64,000 bases of DNA from Patiria miniata (taxonomy: Eukaryota; Echinodermata; Asteroidea; Valvatida; Asterinidae): the NCBI RefSeq assembly GCF_015706575.1, contig NW_024037063.1, forward strand, positions 14,942,927-15,006,926. Reading direction: 5' to 3'. A program made the translations under genes and the position numbers. Position 1 is the first letter of the stretch; each line of letters starts with the position of its first letter. Of this stretch, positions 1 to 10,627 are shown one piece after another. The notes beneath the pieces are model-generated. The model did no database searches and was not told where the DNA came from. It saw nothing but the letters and a program-made list of their open reading frames with translations.

Positions 1-202
1 TTTACCAGCTCCTTTTTAGTTTTTTTGGCACCACCATGAAATAAACCTTCAGAATGCACTTCTGTAATTACAAAAAAAACACCTTTTTTCTACCTTTTTA
101 CTTTATTGCATTTCACCTCAAAATATTCAAATTTTAATTTTTTTTTCAAATTTGGAGAATCGATCAAATATTCAAATATCCAAATCTTCGGCGCAGCCCC
201 AC

Positions 203-277
203 CATCACTACTGTAAGCCATCGTTGCTCCAAGTTGCGTATGTTGTCCCTTTGCAATGCCTCTTGAGCCCCGTTCAC
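203..277 (-). CDS. Module exon A of Death/TRADD-N gene
   Basis: This is a 75-nt exon, phase 1 in and phase 1 out, with a tacag acceptor next to 277 and a weak GTGGGG donor below 203. It encodes about 25 residues beginning GERGSRGIAKGQHTQLG and ending SSDG. It is a diverged, slightly shorter copy of the exons at 795-881 and 1338-1424, and its closest relative is the exon at 26894-26980. The frame stays open past the proposed donor, so the 3' boundary is uncertain. Function of the peptide is unknown; it is low-complexity, Ser/Gly-rich and looks like a linker. The next exon would lie left of position 1. Confidence 0.5.
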
Positions 278-794
278 CTGTACACATCCAACAATGGAAG
301 CATTAATGCTACAGCATAACCAAAAGATGTCATTTAATTTATAGAAGACAGGTCAGCTAAAATTAGTCCTAATGTAAGGAATATCAGCTGAAGCAAATTA
401 CGATTGAACCACAATCCAATCTCCCCCCCCCCCATTCATGCAGATTTTTCGTTCTATACAATTCAAAAGTGGATCCATTGCTCCACCTTAAGTATGTCGA
501 ATGTGCAAGTGTCCATGTCGGCTCGAGTGCATATTGGGAGTGCACTCTCTATTTTTTTTTCTTTTTTTAAATATATGGTTCCGTCAAGCTGACCCTCAGG
601 AGCCTTCAGGTCAAGTTGTATCAACTTTGCTTCATTGCCTGGCATATTTAACAGCTGCTTTTAAGTTTTTTTGCAACACCTTGAACATACACTTCTGTAA
701 TAAAACAGCACGTCTTTTTTATTCTCACTGCACATTCAACTTTGGGAAAATATTCAACTTTGGGAAAATGTGCAAACCTTTTGCACAGCCCTAC

Positions 795-881
795 CATCGC
801 TACTGTAAGCCGTCGTTGCTGTGCTCCATTCTCCAAGTTGCGTATGCTGTCCCTCTGCAATGCCGCTTGAGCCCTCTTCAT
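795..881 (-). CDS. Module exon B of Death/TRADD-N gene
   Basis: This is an 87-nt exon (29 codons), phase 1-1, with a tttttacag acceptor and a GATG|GTAGGG donor. It encodes DEEGSSGIAEGQHTQLGEWS, then a short Thr/Ala/Ser tail ending SSDG. It is a tandem copy of the exon at 1338-1424, and the flanking intron DNA is also duplicated. A second reading frame is open too, but the phase of the upstream TRADD-N exon selects this one. The role is unknown; it is probably a flexible linker. Confidence 0.5.
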
Positions 882-1337
882 CTGTAAAAACGAAAGTAAA
901 TGTAAATATCCGACAATGCAAACATTATGTTTCCACTATCACAGAAAGTGCATTTCTTCAGATGCATAATGGAGCCAACTGATGCAGGTAAATTTTTTCA
1001 AATCTACCCCGTAACCCTCACAAAATGATCCATGCTGTTCAAGTGTTATAGAGACCCACGAAGAAGAACTGCCATTCTACAAAAGGTCAAGTTGTATCAA
1101 CTTTGCTTTATTGCCTGGCATATTTACCAGCTGCTTTTTAGGTTTTTTGCATCACCTTGATATCAACTTTTAGAATGCATAACTGTAATTTAAAAGAATT
1201 TTTAATTTTAAACTGCTTTTCTCCACCTTCTTTATTTCACTGCATTTCACCTCCAAATATTCAAATTTGGGAAAAATATTCGAAAATTCGATAATGGATC
1301 ATATATTTGAATATTTGAATCTTCCGCACAGCCCTAC

Positions 1338-1424
1338 CATCGCTACTGTAAGCCGTTGCTGCTGTGCTCCTTTCTCCAAGTTGCGGATGGTGTCCCTCTG
1401 CAAGGCCGCTTGAGCCCTCTTCAT
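1338..1424 (-). CDS. Module exon C of Death/TRADD-N gene
   Basis: This 87-nt exon is phase 1-1 with acceptor cacag next to 1424. Joined to the exon at 1547-1954 it reads QQK-DEEGSSGLAEGHHPQL and continues to SSDG without a stop. The donor GATG|GTAGGG is weak, and the frame stays open beyond it. It is the first of three successive copies of the module in this gene. The phase match to the TRADD-N exon is the main evidence that it is coding. Confidence 0.55.
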
Positions 1425-1546
1425 CTGTGAAAAAGAGAGTAAATATCCAACAATGGAAACATGTATGTTAAGACAGAATTCTTTAAAAAAAAAGAAGAGG
1501 TACTTGAATTGCACTTTTATTGTACATAATTGCTGCAATAGGCTAC

Positions 1547-1954
1547 CTTTCTGCTGGTCTTTTTCCAATTCGTCAAAGAATTCACAGGCCTGTTCGTAGT
1601 CACTTTCCTGTATAGTCACCTGAATAGCCAAGTCACACTTATCTTCAGATGTCAGTTTACCCGTGATGAAAATCTCCGTCAGTTTCTTGGCGAGTTCTCC
1701 AGTGGTGTACATGCTCCAAAGCTCGTCCAGACCCTCCCGACTCTCCATGCCAAAAGTGAATGTCACAGATCCACATTGTACATCCTGAAGATTTGCACTA
1801 AACCTTTCGAGAATTTCGAAGTATTTGTCCTCGACGTATTGCACGCCATAGTTTTGTAATAAGCTGAGCATGAAAGCTTCAAAAGCCTTGGTCATGACTT
1901 CGTCCATTTCATTTTTCCTTGTCACTGTTGTTGTTACTTTCAGAAGACGTCGTT
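1547..1954 (-). CDS. TRADD-N-like domain exon
   Basis: This 408-nt exon (136 codons, phase 1-1) has acceptor ttaccag above 1954 and donor AAAG|GTAGCC below 1547. It encodes a mixed alpha/beta segment with the motifs CGSVTFTFG, LDELWSMYTTGEL, DLAIQVTIQESDYEQACEFF. The pattern of a Gly-Ser-beta strand, an LxELW helix and a xVTIxEEDYxxC/FF strand-helix is what I know from TRADD N-terminal-like domains attached to Death, NACHT and caspase modules in marine invertebrates. It directly follows the Death-domain exon, as expected for an apoptosis or immune signalling adaptor acting in the cytoplasm. The family call is from memory of motifs, not from a search. No catalytic residues are expected. The domain looks complete, with no stop or frameshift. 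Confidence 0.65.
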
Positions 1955-2161
1955 CTGGTAAAACAAAAAAGTATGGTATGTTTTTAATATGCCAATATGC
2001 CTATTACATATTCAGCTAGGCGGCATGGTCATTTGAAAACACTGACGCCTAATTATAGTCCAACCAAACAGGCTTTTTGCATGTATGTAGAAGTATTAAT
2101 CTGATCTCTTAGCAACTACAAATGCGACTGGCTACACGCCTGGTTAAAATTTGGTCCGATT

Positions 2162-2180
2162 GGGGGGGGGGGGGGGGGGG
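2162..2180. repeat. Poly-G tract (G19)
   Basis: This is an uninterrupted run of 19 G on the plus strand, in the intron between the TRADD-N and Death exons. It could form G-quadruplexes but is most simply a homopolymer microsatellite. Confidence 0.9.
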
Positions 2181-2403
2181 CTGTTGCTTCATTTATTTTG
2201 GAACAGGCAGTTTTTTGCCTTTCCCTAAATCATGAGTTGAGGCAGAGGGGGGATGTGAACAAGACATATTGCATCAGCTTCAAGCGTGCCTCTATGTCAC
2301 CCTATTCCTGTGACACTGCCTTTGTGGCCAATCAGTTTCTAACTGTATTTGGCGTAGCAGGAACAAGGTGAACAATCTTAACAAAAGCCTAACAATTACT
2401 TAC

Positions 2404-2664
2404 CCAATACCTTTTGTGCCAGATATTTCCATCCCGTTTCCGTCAAAGCATTGCTCAAAATGTGTCTTGCTTCCTCATCGTTATTCTGCCTCTTTAGCCA
2501 GGCACCTAACATCGCCCGGCAGCTCACTCGGTTGTCTTTGAGATTAGCTTGGAACGCTTCAATATTTTCCTTTGAAAAACCTAAAACGTAAGCCAGCTTT
2601 TCCCAGTCGTCGGAAATCTTTCTCGACAACCTCTGGAGGAAAGATTCGCTGAATTCCGGTTTTC
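2404..2664 (-). CDS. Death-domain exon
   Basis: This 261-nt exon (87 codons, phase 1-1) has acceptor catgtacag above 2664 and a strong donor TTGG|GTAAGT. It encodes a six-helix Death fold: FLQRLSRKI (helix 1), DDWEKLAYVLGF (helix 2 with the typical Trp), IEAF (helix 3), CRAMLGAWLKRQ (helices 4-5 with the LxxWxxR pattern) and ALTETGWKYLAQKVLG (helix 6). Death domains mediate homotypic assembly of apoptotic and NF-kB signalling complexes. The frame stays open upstream to about 2884, so a longer exon or a Met start near 2836 is possible. I prefer the 2664 acceptor because it gives phase 1, matching the preceding linker exon exactly. The next exon is the TRADD-N-like one. Confidence 0.8.
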
Positions 2665-2880
2665 CTGTACATGCATACAAAGGGGAATTTAACACAGCTT
2701 CAACCACCAACATGTTTGTCTCTGTAGGCTTTTGTTTATCAAACGTGCCCTTTTGTTTTTCAATTACTGATAAATTAAGGCCTACCTGTTCGTCGTTGTC
2801 TGGAGCCCTTTTGACGTTTTCTCTGCGTTTTTTCATTCCGTCCTGGATTAAAAAAATGAAGCGTTTTAAACCCTTGTTTG

Positions 2881-3767
2881 GCAATTTTTTAATCTATAAA
2901 TGAAATAGGACTATTATGCATTTTGATCCATACCAGCACAAAACCCCGAGCTACATTAGAAGTAACCTCAATGCCTATATATTGATGGTACGTGAGCAAA
3001 ATGAGTTTGTCAGTACAAGTTGGTCCAGCAGGATTTAGAAGGCAGCAAAAAACAGAAGTATCACAATGGACAGGAGAATCAATCCTACTTATTTAATTTC
3101 AGTTTAACTGCAAATCAAACTGCTATTGCAAAAGATAGTTATCTTTCATGACTGGTCCATCCTTAGGTATTTATCAGAAGAGTAGAAATCATGTAACCTT
3201 GTCCTTGGCATTTATTATTTTATCTGCTGTTACATATGACTTCATAATTTGAGTCAAGACAAACATTACTTTTTTACCGTCGGATGTTACATGTTGTGTT
3301 TCGAATGAATACATGTACAAGGAAATGATTTTCTGAAAAGAAATTATGGTGATTGTTTTTGTCGGTATACTTTTGCTAATTAATAATGGAGGTGGGAAAA
3401 CGTTAGGTTTCTGGTATAGTCATCTGTGCGCAGAATGTGCGCAGAATGGTTAATGATCAGTGTCAGACAGCTGAGTTTGTGATAGTTGTATTAAAAAAGA
3501 CATAAATTGAGAATAGAGTAGGCAAATTACGTGAAATACTCACAGTTCCTGGTCGGTAACACGGACTTTTTATATTCATATGTTGTTTTCATGAAGGTAA
3601 GCAAGTCACATTTGTATATTTTTTCTAATCCTGTATTTTTATTCACCAGTGCCTTGAGTAGCTAATTGTTGGAAGATACGTGCCCTATATATGACTCCGG
3701 TATTTTTATTATTATTATTATATTCCCTCGTTTTTGAATATGCAATAATGTCAACGTATTCACTTAC
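2881..3767. other. Intron, partly duplicated elsewhere
   Basis: No exon can be supported here. The stretch 2885-2925 and the stretch 3420-3610 have diverged copies fused together at about 27915-28160. The most conserved block surrounds GTTCCTGGTCGGTAA at 3545-3560 (copy near 28090). That block could be an exon edge, but I cannot define both ends. Confidence 0.5.
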
Positions 3768-4082
3768 CTTGACTTCTTTCTGCTACATGCACAGTTTGAA
3801 AACTTTGAATGATATGAAAATTTGGGTTGTTAACAGGTCCCACAAAAGTAGGATTGTTGCTTCCACCCACATTGAGGCTCAATGAACCTTGTTGTGACCC
3901 GTCGGGCCTCTGTACAGCAGATACTGAAGAGGAGCTTCTCTGAGTTGACGTAGCTAAGATACCGGAACCTGAGCTTGCAACCTGATCGGGTTCCATCTGT
4001 ACACGTGGTGCCAAATTCCCATCGTCAGTCAATTGCTGCTTCTGCGACTGATGTCCAGCTGGATCTCCTGTCCAAGTCTCTC
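3768..4082 (-). CDS. Linker exon upstream of Death domain
   Basis: This is a 315-nt exon (105 codons, phase 1-1), acceptor cctgaacag and strong donor CAAG|GTAAGT. It encodes a polar, low-complexity segment rich in Ser, Gln and Gly (for example TQRSSSSVSAVQRPDGSQQG) ending in an Asn-rich stretch NNPTFVGPVNNPNFHIIQ. No known domain is recognised. An in-frame TGA just above the acceptor shows that the reading frame must be reached by splicing. Its C-terminal part is clearly homologous to the end of the exon at 27415-27564 (HNPNFN, RSQ). The exon that precedes it, with the start codon, was not found. Confidence 0.6.
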
Positions 4083-4292
4083 CTGTTCAGGTGATGACTT
4101 GGCACGGCTGTTGCTTGCTTCCATTTCACCTTCTGCCTGCATATATCGTCAAAAGCCAAGTTGAACGTAGATCCCCAAGTGACTCATGTAGTCTCTGCAT
4201 ATTTCTGCATTTTTCTTTTCCAAAAAAGAAAAAGAAAAAGAAACTAATCATAAGCCCAATTTTTTTACATGAGTGCGCATTTCTAGATTTAA

Positions 4293-4311
4293 TGACGTCA
4301 TTATGACGTCA
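4293..4311. promoter_or_regulatory. Pair of palindromic CRE-like sites
   Basis: TGACGTCA occurs twice, at 4293-4300 and 4304-4311, separated by three bases. This is the full palindromic CREB/ATF consensus. It lies about 210 bp upstream, in minus-strand terms, of the linker exon. Two exact copies so close are unlikely by chance. That they regulate the gene is inferred. Confidence 0.45.
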
Positions 4312-4744
4312 TCCGTTATCAAATTATTAGCCGTTTAACTTTAAGTTCAGAATTCTACGACATAGTCTGAACTATATCTTTTGAACATAATAGAGTATCG
4401 TGTTCACTTTTCATGAGGTGTTAGACGTTGCCTTGAACAACATTTCTTATTTCCGGGCACAAAACCACTTGACCTTCACTTCCGGTGTTACCAGATGTGC
4501 AATGAAAATTGAATATAGTGAGGAATGTCAAACACAGGAAACGCCATGATGGCATCATCAACCAAAAGAGTACCCTGTAGTGGCACATCAAACATATTTA
4601 AACTATTTAAAATTAAAAAGAATTCATAAATATTTTACGAAATTGCCCCTCGATATTCTTTTGACAACCACAAATCAATTTGCATGGTTTCAGAATCATG
4701 ACGTTATCAGACCAGAAGTAGGGAGAATTTGAAGTGAATCCTTC
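4312..4744. other. Non-coding stretch, nothing recognised
   Basis: This is AT-rich sequence between the CRE-like pair and the SINE. Short open frames on both strands lack domain content and splice support. I see no gene or element here. Confidence 0.5.
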
Positions 4745-5042
4745 CTTCCTTACAAGTGTTGCCTTCATCATATGGTTGAATTTAAAGGCCCTGCCAGAAG
4801 CTCCGGGGCAAACCCCTTCTCTTAGCAATAAGTGTTTATGGGTTCTTTTACATGCATTACACACATGTACACACGGGACCTATGGCTTTACGTCCCATCC
4901 GAAGGACGAAGCAATAATAGTTAAGTGTCTTGCTTAAGGACACATGTGTCAAGACCAGGACTCGAACCCACACTCTGCTGATCAGAAACACCGTCAGAGC
5001 TCGAGTCCAATGCTCTTAATACCACTTGACCATGACACTCCA
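4745..5042 (-). mobile_element. tRNA-derived SINE with Ser/Leu-like head
   Basis: On the minus strand the element begins with a tRNA-like head. The A box TGGTCAAGTGG is at 5022-5032 and a perfect B box GGTTCGAGTCC is at 4958-4968. About 54 bases lie between them, room for a long variable arm as in tRNA-Ser or tRNA-Leu. Downstream comes the tail AAGCAAGACACTTAACTATT then CGTCCTTCGGATGGGACGTA, a tail type I recall from SINEs of many marine invertebrates. The 3' limit is uncertain and no target duplication was identified. Confidence 0.75.
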
Positions 5043-5515
5043 CTTAAGTATATTTGTTTATTTATTTTTGAAATTGGAATCAAGTATTAGATCCTTGTCA
5101 TAATGACTAATTTCGTAGCATAAATTAAATAATGCCGTACCTTGGGCTGCCAAATGCTGTGAAATCATCAAACTGAAGTAGGTACACAAACTCTTGACAT
5201 TTATCATATTTCCAAATTTTTGAAAGGTTCTTTAATACTTCATGATGAGCATGGATCACCTCTGAACTAAATGATTATTTGTTTTGCACATTTCAACTGA
5301 ATGACGTCACGAAGCAGAAATAAGTGTGGGCATAAGGCAAGGAACAGGTGTAGGTGTACCCCCCAAAATTGTACTGACATAATTTCCAAAAAGACACATC
5401 TAAACAAAAAAGTGCTTGTACTTAAAGATTTAGTGATCCCTTTTCCGTTCTGACAAAAAAAATATTCACAACTCAGCTGGGCAGTGTGTAATGAAATACA
5501 ATGTAGTTGTCTTAA

Positions 5516-5908
5516 TGGGGACGTCTCTATAGTCCGAAGTACCATTGGTCCGACGTCCCATTGGTCCCAAGTCCCATTGGTTCGACGTCCCATTGGTCCG
5601 ACGGCTTATTGGTCTGACGGACCATTGGTTCGACGGCCCATTGGACTGAAAGGCCCATTGGTTCGACGGCCCATTGGTCCGATGGCCCATTGGTCTGAAG
5701 TCCCATTGGTCCGAAGTCCCATTGTTCCAAAGTCCCATTGGTCCGACGCCCCATAGGATTAGGGTTAGGGTCAGTCAACCTGAACCAGTGGAACTACATA
5801 GTATTATGTTTCGTCGGACCAATGGGACTTCGGACCAATGGGACCAATGGTACTTCGGACCAATGGGACTTAGGACCAATGGTACTTCGGACTATCGAGA
5901 TGTAACCG
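5516..5908. mobile_element. Fold-back element built of 15-bp repeats
   Basis: The element is flanked by GTCTTAA on both sides (5509-5515 and 5909-5915), a likely 7-bp target duplication. Its ends are inverted repeats sharing ATAGTCCGAAGTACCATTGG. The left arm (about 5530-5755) is an array of roughly 15-bp units such as CCCATTGGTCCGACG. The right arm (about 5815-5893) has the same units in reverse orientation. Between the arms are two TTAGGG units and a short unique spacer. The paralogous site at about 36696 lacks it, showing that it inserted after the block was duplicated. No coding capacity is credible. Confidence 0.75.
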
Positions 5909-7063
5909 TCTTAACTGAACAAACACGAATGTTTTGTAAATTTTGTAAGTGCGTCATGCTGTTCCAGTCAAATGAGGGCTCCCTTATGTGATGTCACTTG
6001 AGTACATAAGACAAGCCGTTTAAGGCCAAGGTCATTTCCGACTTTCTTGTCTGGTACGGCTTGAATTATCACACCAGTCTAAGGAAGCGGCTGCGGCTAC
6101 TTCTCCTAGACTCGTGTGTAGTTTCAAGCCATAGCCTCATTGGGACACGGCCATATATTCGGTTCAGGGATTTACTACATATAATATGAACCTAACATGT
6201 CGCTTATAAAAAAAACATCGGCTGCCATGCTCTGATAAAGAAAATGAAACAGCAATAACATTAACAGAACAGTGATACGAACAAAAATAAATGTTTTTTT
6301 TGCATGTGTGGTGCTGAAACATGTGACACAAACATGTCAAAGGCCAGTCTCAACCAAGGCTTGTGCTGTAGTGTTGTATTATCATGCAAATCAACCTCCC
6401 CCACCCCCCCCCCCAAAAAAAATTGACGAATTTAAATACAAAAAAGAGGAACTGCTTAGAATCAACAAATGCATTTAAATGTATACAAAGGCCTACATGT
6501 ATGTCAAAATTGCATTTCATTTAAAAAAATAGGCCACCAAACATCATGTGATGAACGTTTATTAGAAATGGCACTCGATTTAGAAATTCAACATTGGCTG
6601 TTGCCCTTCACCATTCACTGACGTTATTTTTCATACTCAATTGCTGTCCAAATAATAATTGAGAAAAAACATAAAGGAATAAAAACAAATCCCTTCAGAT
6701 CGAGCGAATTTTCTCCACCCCCGCCCCACCCAAGCCCACCTCGGCACACAGAATCGAAGTGGCATACACCTAGCCGCACTTGTGTCGCCTATATAACGTA
6801 CAGCGCAGCATACGAAGGCCACACCAGGAAGTTGGGCTAGCATACACCGTGCCAGCAGTGTTACTAGTTTTGTACCTGTTGGTGATCAGTTTCACGGCAA
6901 TTACAAATCCTCGTCAGATCTTGTAAAATTCCATCTCCATTTCTACCCGTACCAGGCTTGGTGAGTTGTTACTTCATCCACTTCACATTCAGAAGAAATA
7001 AATCAACATTTTGTTGATCGAATAAGGGAAGAAACAGTCGTGGAAAATCCGCATACCGATTTT

Positions 7064-7074
7064 GGGAATTCCCC
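7064..7074. promoter_or_regulatory. kappaB-like site, copy 1
   Basis: GGGAATTCCCC is a palindromic match to the NF-kB/Rel consensus GGGRNNYYCC. It lies five bases from CAATGGCGGCC at 7080-7090. The same pair with the same spacing occurs in the duplicated block at 38822-38849, although the core differs (AATT versus AGTT). Conservation of motif and spacing in diverged copies suggests function. Its position about 3 kb upstream of the Death-gene exons on the minus strand would suit a promoter. Confidence 0.5.
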
Positions 7075-7079
7075 AGTTT

Positions 7080-7090
7080 CAATGGCGGCC
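7080..7090. promoter_or_regulatory. CAATGGCGGCC box, GC-rich core
   Basis: The sequence resembles a YY1-type AATGGCGGC element and overlaps an inverted CCAAT half-site. It starts a short CpG-containing patch in otherwise AT-rich DNA. It is conserved at 38839-38849. A core promoter role is inferred. Confidence 0.4.
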
Positions 7091-7269
7091 GCGTTATTGT
7101 TATTCACAGTGCATAGTGCAAAGGGCCCGCCAACTCATGAATAATTCAGTAGTTTCGACTTTGCCTTGATCGGGCCAGTAGGACGGGCCAGTATATTTAT
7201 TCATGAATCAGAATTTAGTCAACCAGTTACATTAAAGCAATTTAAAGTACGGTCGAGCTACCACAGTCG

Positions 7270-7335
7270 CCTATATATAGTGGATAGCGAGATGAGCTAT
7301 GGATACACAAAGTTCCCTGGTTCGAATCCACGTCG
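7270..7335 (+). repeat. tRNA-like fragment with B box
   Basis: GGTTCGAATCC at 7319-7329 is a perfect Pol III B box. It is preceded by TGGATAGCGAGATGAGC, which is only loosely A-box-like. The copy near 39015-39065 keeps the left part but has lost the B box. It is not a convincing complete tRNA cloverleaf and may be a remnant of a SINE head. Confidence 0.35.
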
Positions 7336-8329
7336 TTGCCGCTCATTTTCATCGACTATTTTTCTTCTCTAAATTTATTGTTGAGATAATTTTAATTTCA
7401 GGGCAAACCGAAAACGAACAACCAAAGTGTCTTGCAATGATTCAAAGGAGAAACTGAATTATGCATGACATTACCCCCAACCATCCTAGGGGAAAAAATA
7501 TGCCGGTTCCCCTCAGTCACTAACTCTGGTAAACTCTCTCATCATTTGGTAGTGCAAAGCCAGGTGATACAAGTCTGTTATTGGTGCCAAAAATGTGTAT
7601 GTTTTTACTGCACACAAGTACACACAACCATTTGCCTTTTGGTAAAGTGAAATGCTTTCAAATGTGGATTACACTGTTTGCCACACCACTCCCCCTCCAA
7701 CCCCAAACCCCTTCCCCCAAACAACCCAACAAACAAACACACAACCAACAAACAAACAATAGAAAAAAACCCTGGCTTCAAAACAATGTAATATAGATTC
7801 AAATGCTCTGTTTTAATTCCAAAAAGTGTTAAATTCAACTCTTTGCCTCAGGCTAAGCGTTCTTTTTGACATAATAAGTTTCTGCCGGTATACTATGATT
7901 CACTGTAGACAAAGAGTTCAACAAAATGCAGAGTAATACAAACAAGAAGCAAAAAATATATATTTTGTCCAAATAAAAAGCTAAATAATATGCAAATAAT
8001 ACGCAAATATACAGCCATAAATAAATGCAATCAATAAATATCGAAGGAATAATCAAAAGTAATATTAAACCTAAATAACAAGATGACAAAGCATTACGCA
8101 GGAAAGTTAAGAAAAAGTCAATCTTATAATAAGTCAAACAATATGTGGTGGTTTCAACTAGTTATTTTGTGATGTTCCAAAAATATAATAAAATTCAGAT
8201 CCTTAATCATCAGCAACAACTCCAACTCCAAGTTTAATAGTTACCTGGTCATTAAGTACAATAGAAAACATTCTCATTGCATTGGCAAATACGGAAAACT
8301 ACCTGGATGTTTTTCAATACCTGGATTTT

Positions 8330-8610
8330 TGTGCTAAGAATTACTTTGCTACATGTAAGTACTTATGTGAAATACATTGTATACTGTGCATCAAGCTTAG
8401 GGACAATTTCCTAGAACATTCAGACATGATTTATTTGGCTAAAGCAAATTGCTTATACGCTATAATTCAGCTAAGACATTGTGCTAAGAAGTTTGCTAAA
8501 TGTAAGTACTTATGTGAAATACATGGTATGCTGTGAATCAATTCACAAGTTCCTAGAACACTCAGGTATGATACTTTGGCTAAGCAAATTGCTTATACGC
8601 TATAATTATT
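8330..8610. repeat. Local tandem duplication, about 150 bp
   Basis: Two adjacent diverged units share GTAAGTACTTATGTGAAATACAT and CAAATTGCTTATACGCTATA. The paralogous block (about 40420-40550) has a single unit, so the duplication arose in copy 1 or one unit was lost in copy 2. Confidence 0.75.
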
Positions 8611-9163
8611 CTTGGTTAAGGGTATCTTCAGTATCTGCTAACATACTCTCTGCTTACACACACACACTTGTTCTATTGACTCTATTCCAGGTATTCTTTA
8701 AATCTCAAAATACAAAGCAAGCCTACATCCATTTGCATAATTATATGCATGTGCATTAACACTGAGCAAGATGATTATACCTCATACATATTCATGACCT
8801 AGCCTTGCACTGCCATTCTGGTCAAATGTTTCAAACTCATTTCAACTTGACAATGACATTTTATTCTTTCTCCTCTAGATAACTCGTGCTTAATAAATAC
8901 ATTGGATTGAAGGCCTTCAATTGTATGCTGGTTTGTTTTACATAAACAGGCAAAGGACCTTAGAAAAATTGCAAAAAAAAATGTCTTGAGAATTTATTTG
9001 CAGGATGGTGTAGTAGTTTATACAAGGCGCTTAGATAAAAATAAAAACATGTGAAAGCTAAATTAATTAATTAAATCTTAATACAAAAGCATTACCTCCT
9101 TAGAAAATGTGTCATTCAAAATTATGTGATAACAGTGAAATTCAGTTCAAAGAATTTTGGAAT

Positions 9164-10627
9164 GTACATCTTGTACATCATAAGTTCCGGTTCGATGACG
9201 TCACGGTCTCGAAACCTCGCAAAGTCGTTTATAATATATCTGGCAATAAAGTAACAGCTTGACAAAATATGATATGGAAACATTTTGATTTCATTATTAC
9301 TCAGTGAAAAATACATGTTTTATTTCCATTTGATGAATTCCTATTTTACTAACTGCTATGTTCTTTTATAGCCTCACTTGTCCAACTATTTCCTTTTATT
9401 TTCACCCTTAGTGAGTATCCTTTCATTTGTTTTTTTCTGAACCACAGATAATACATCAATCGCCATTTAAAATTTCCACTTGACGTGGCATGCTTTACCA
9501 CTTTGAGAAGTACAAAATACTTAAACATTGTATAAAAAAACCATAAGGCTTATAGGCAAACCAAAAGAAATAGAAGAAAAACAGTGCAGATGACAATTGA
9601 GCTGATGATCAAAAACATGTATACTTGGCTGTAAACATGAGAACTGTTACATTTTGTTAAGTAAAATCATCAACACATACATGTACCATTAAAACGTAAG
9701 GTAAAATTGAGGATAAGATAAGAAAAACTCAAAACCTTCGAGGTAAAATTATTCCAGTGAATGCATATCAGTAAAAAAAAATCTGGCTTAATGGCACTTG
9801 TAAACAATTCTTTCATTGAGGTGTACTTAATCTTCGACCATTTTAAATAGTAAAATTTGTAATAATCGACTCCTGGTCGTTTGCGAATGCTTCCATTTGG
9901 TCCGCAGGAATTATTCAAAGTTTAACTCTCAACAGTTCAGTATTTTAATAAGTAAAACATGTACAGTTTTTTTCTCAAAATCTCTACGAGTAAAAAAGCA
10001 GCAAACACGTCTTGTATACCTAAACATTAATATTGTTCAAATAAACTATATTTCAGATTTTTTCCTGTATATTTATGTTTTTTCCGCATGATTTCCTTGT
10101 CTTTTCTTCCCATTTATTTCCTTGGTCCTCAATAATTGTTTATTTATATCAATCGTCATTAACATTTGCTGAATTTTTAAGGTATCGTTTTATTAACGTC
10201 TTAGCTTCAGGTTGTAGTTAAGACATGGCTGATCCGAATTCCCAATAAAACTTTCCCCTTTTATGTATGTCTTAATCGTGCGCCATAAACAGAGGATAAT
10301 AATGAAACTACATGTTTTACTTCAACAGTTGATAAAAAAAAATGTTAAACCAATCTTTAAACCAGAAGCATCGTATTAATGCTTACTGATTCTCAAACAT
10401 GACTGATCAATCTTTATCTAAAAATAAATGCATATAGGACCTTCTGTTGATATAGGAAATTCAAATCAAAACATTTCCCTACGTTTATGACGCATATTCT
10501 TTGGTGTATATAATCCCATTAATGCATATAATGAAGTCGAATTAATAGCAAAATTGATACCAAACACACTTTCTTTCCATTTATTCCGACATACAGCTGA
10601 ACTACGATCTGTAAATACATCATTTCC
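9164..10627. other. AT-rich non-coding stretch
   Basis: This lies beyond the end of the segmental duplication. I see no exon, structural RNA or repeat with defined ends. Short frames have no domain content. Confidence 0.5.

Larger units (their letters stand above)
5425..9163. repeat. Segmental duplication, copy 1
   Basis: This block is colinear with 36625-41069. Matching landmarks run from TTAGTGATCCCTTTTC (5429 and 36630) through TGTCTGGTACGGCTTGA/A (6050 and 37850) and GCCATGCTCTGAT (6223 and 38020) to TTCAGTTCAAAGAATTTTGG (9142 and 41050). Copy 1 has a fold-back insertion (5516-5908) and an extra local tandem duplication (8330-8610). Copy 2 has three other insertions. No coding exon is seen in either copy, but the GC-rich core near 7064-7090 is strongly conserved and could be a promoter. 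Confidence 0.85.

Noticed and set aside
2665-2884. An alternative, longer Death-domain exon with its own Met start
   Set aside because: The frame is open, but the 2664 acceptor gives phase 1 and fits both neighbours. The longer form would enter in phase 0 and would not join the linker exon.
4955-5040. A functional tRNA-Ser or tRNA-Leu gene
   Set aside because: Pol III boxes are present but the sequence continues into a SINE tail and I cannot pair a complete acceptor stem.
5758-5771. Interstitial telomeric repeat
   Set aside because: Only two TTAGGG units are present; this is the spacer of the fold-back element.
5466-5991. Frames rich in Trp, Gly and Pro on both strands
   Set aside because: They come from the 15-bp units of the fold-back element.
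7853-8137. A hydrophobic, transmembrane-like frame of about 94 codons on the minus strand
   Set aside because: AT-rich DNA readily gives Phe/Leu/Ile/Tyr-rich frames. The paralogous copy at about 40.0 kb does not keep the same frame, and no splice context supports it.
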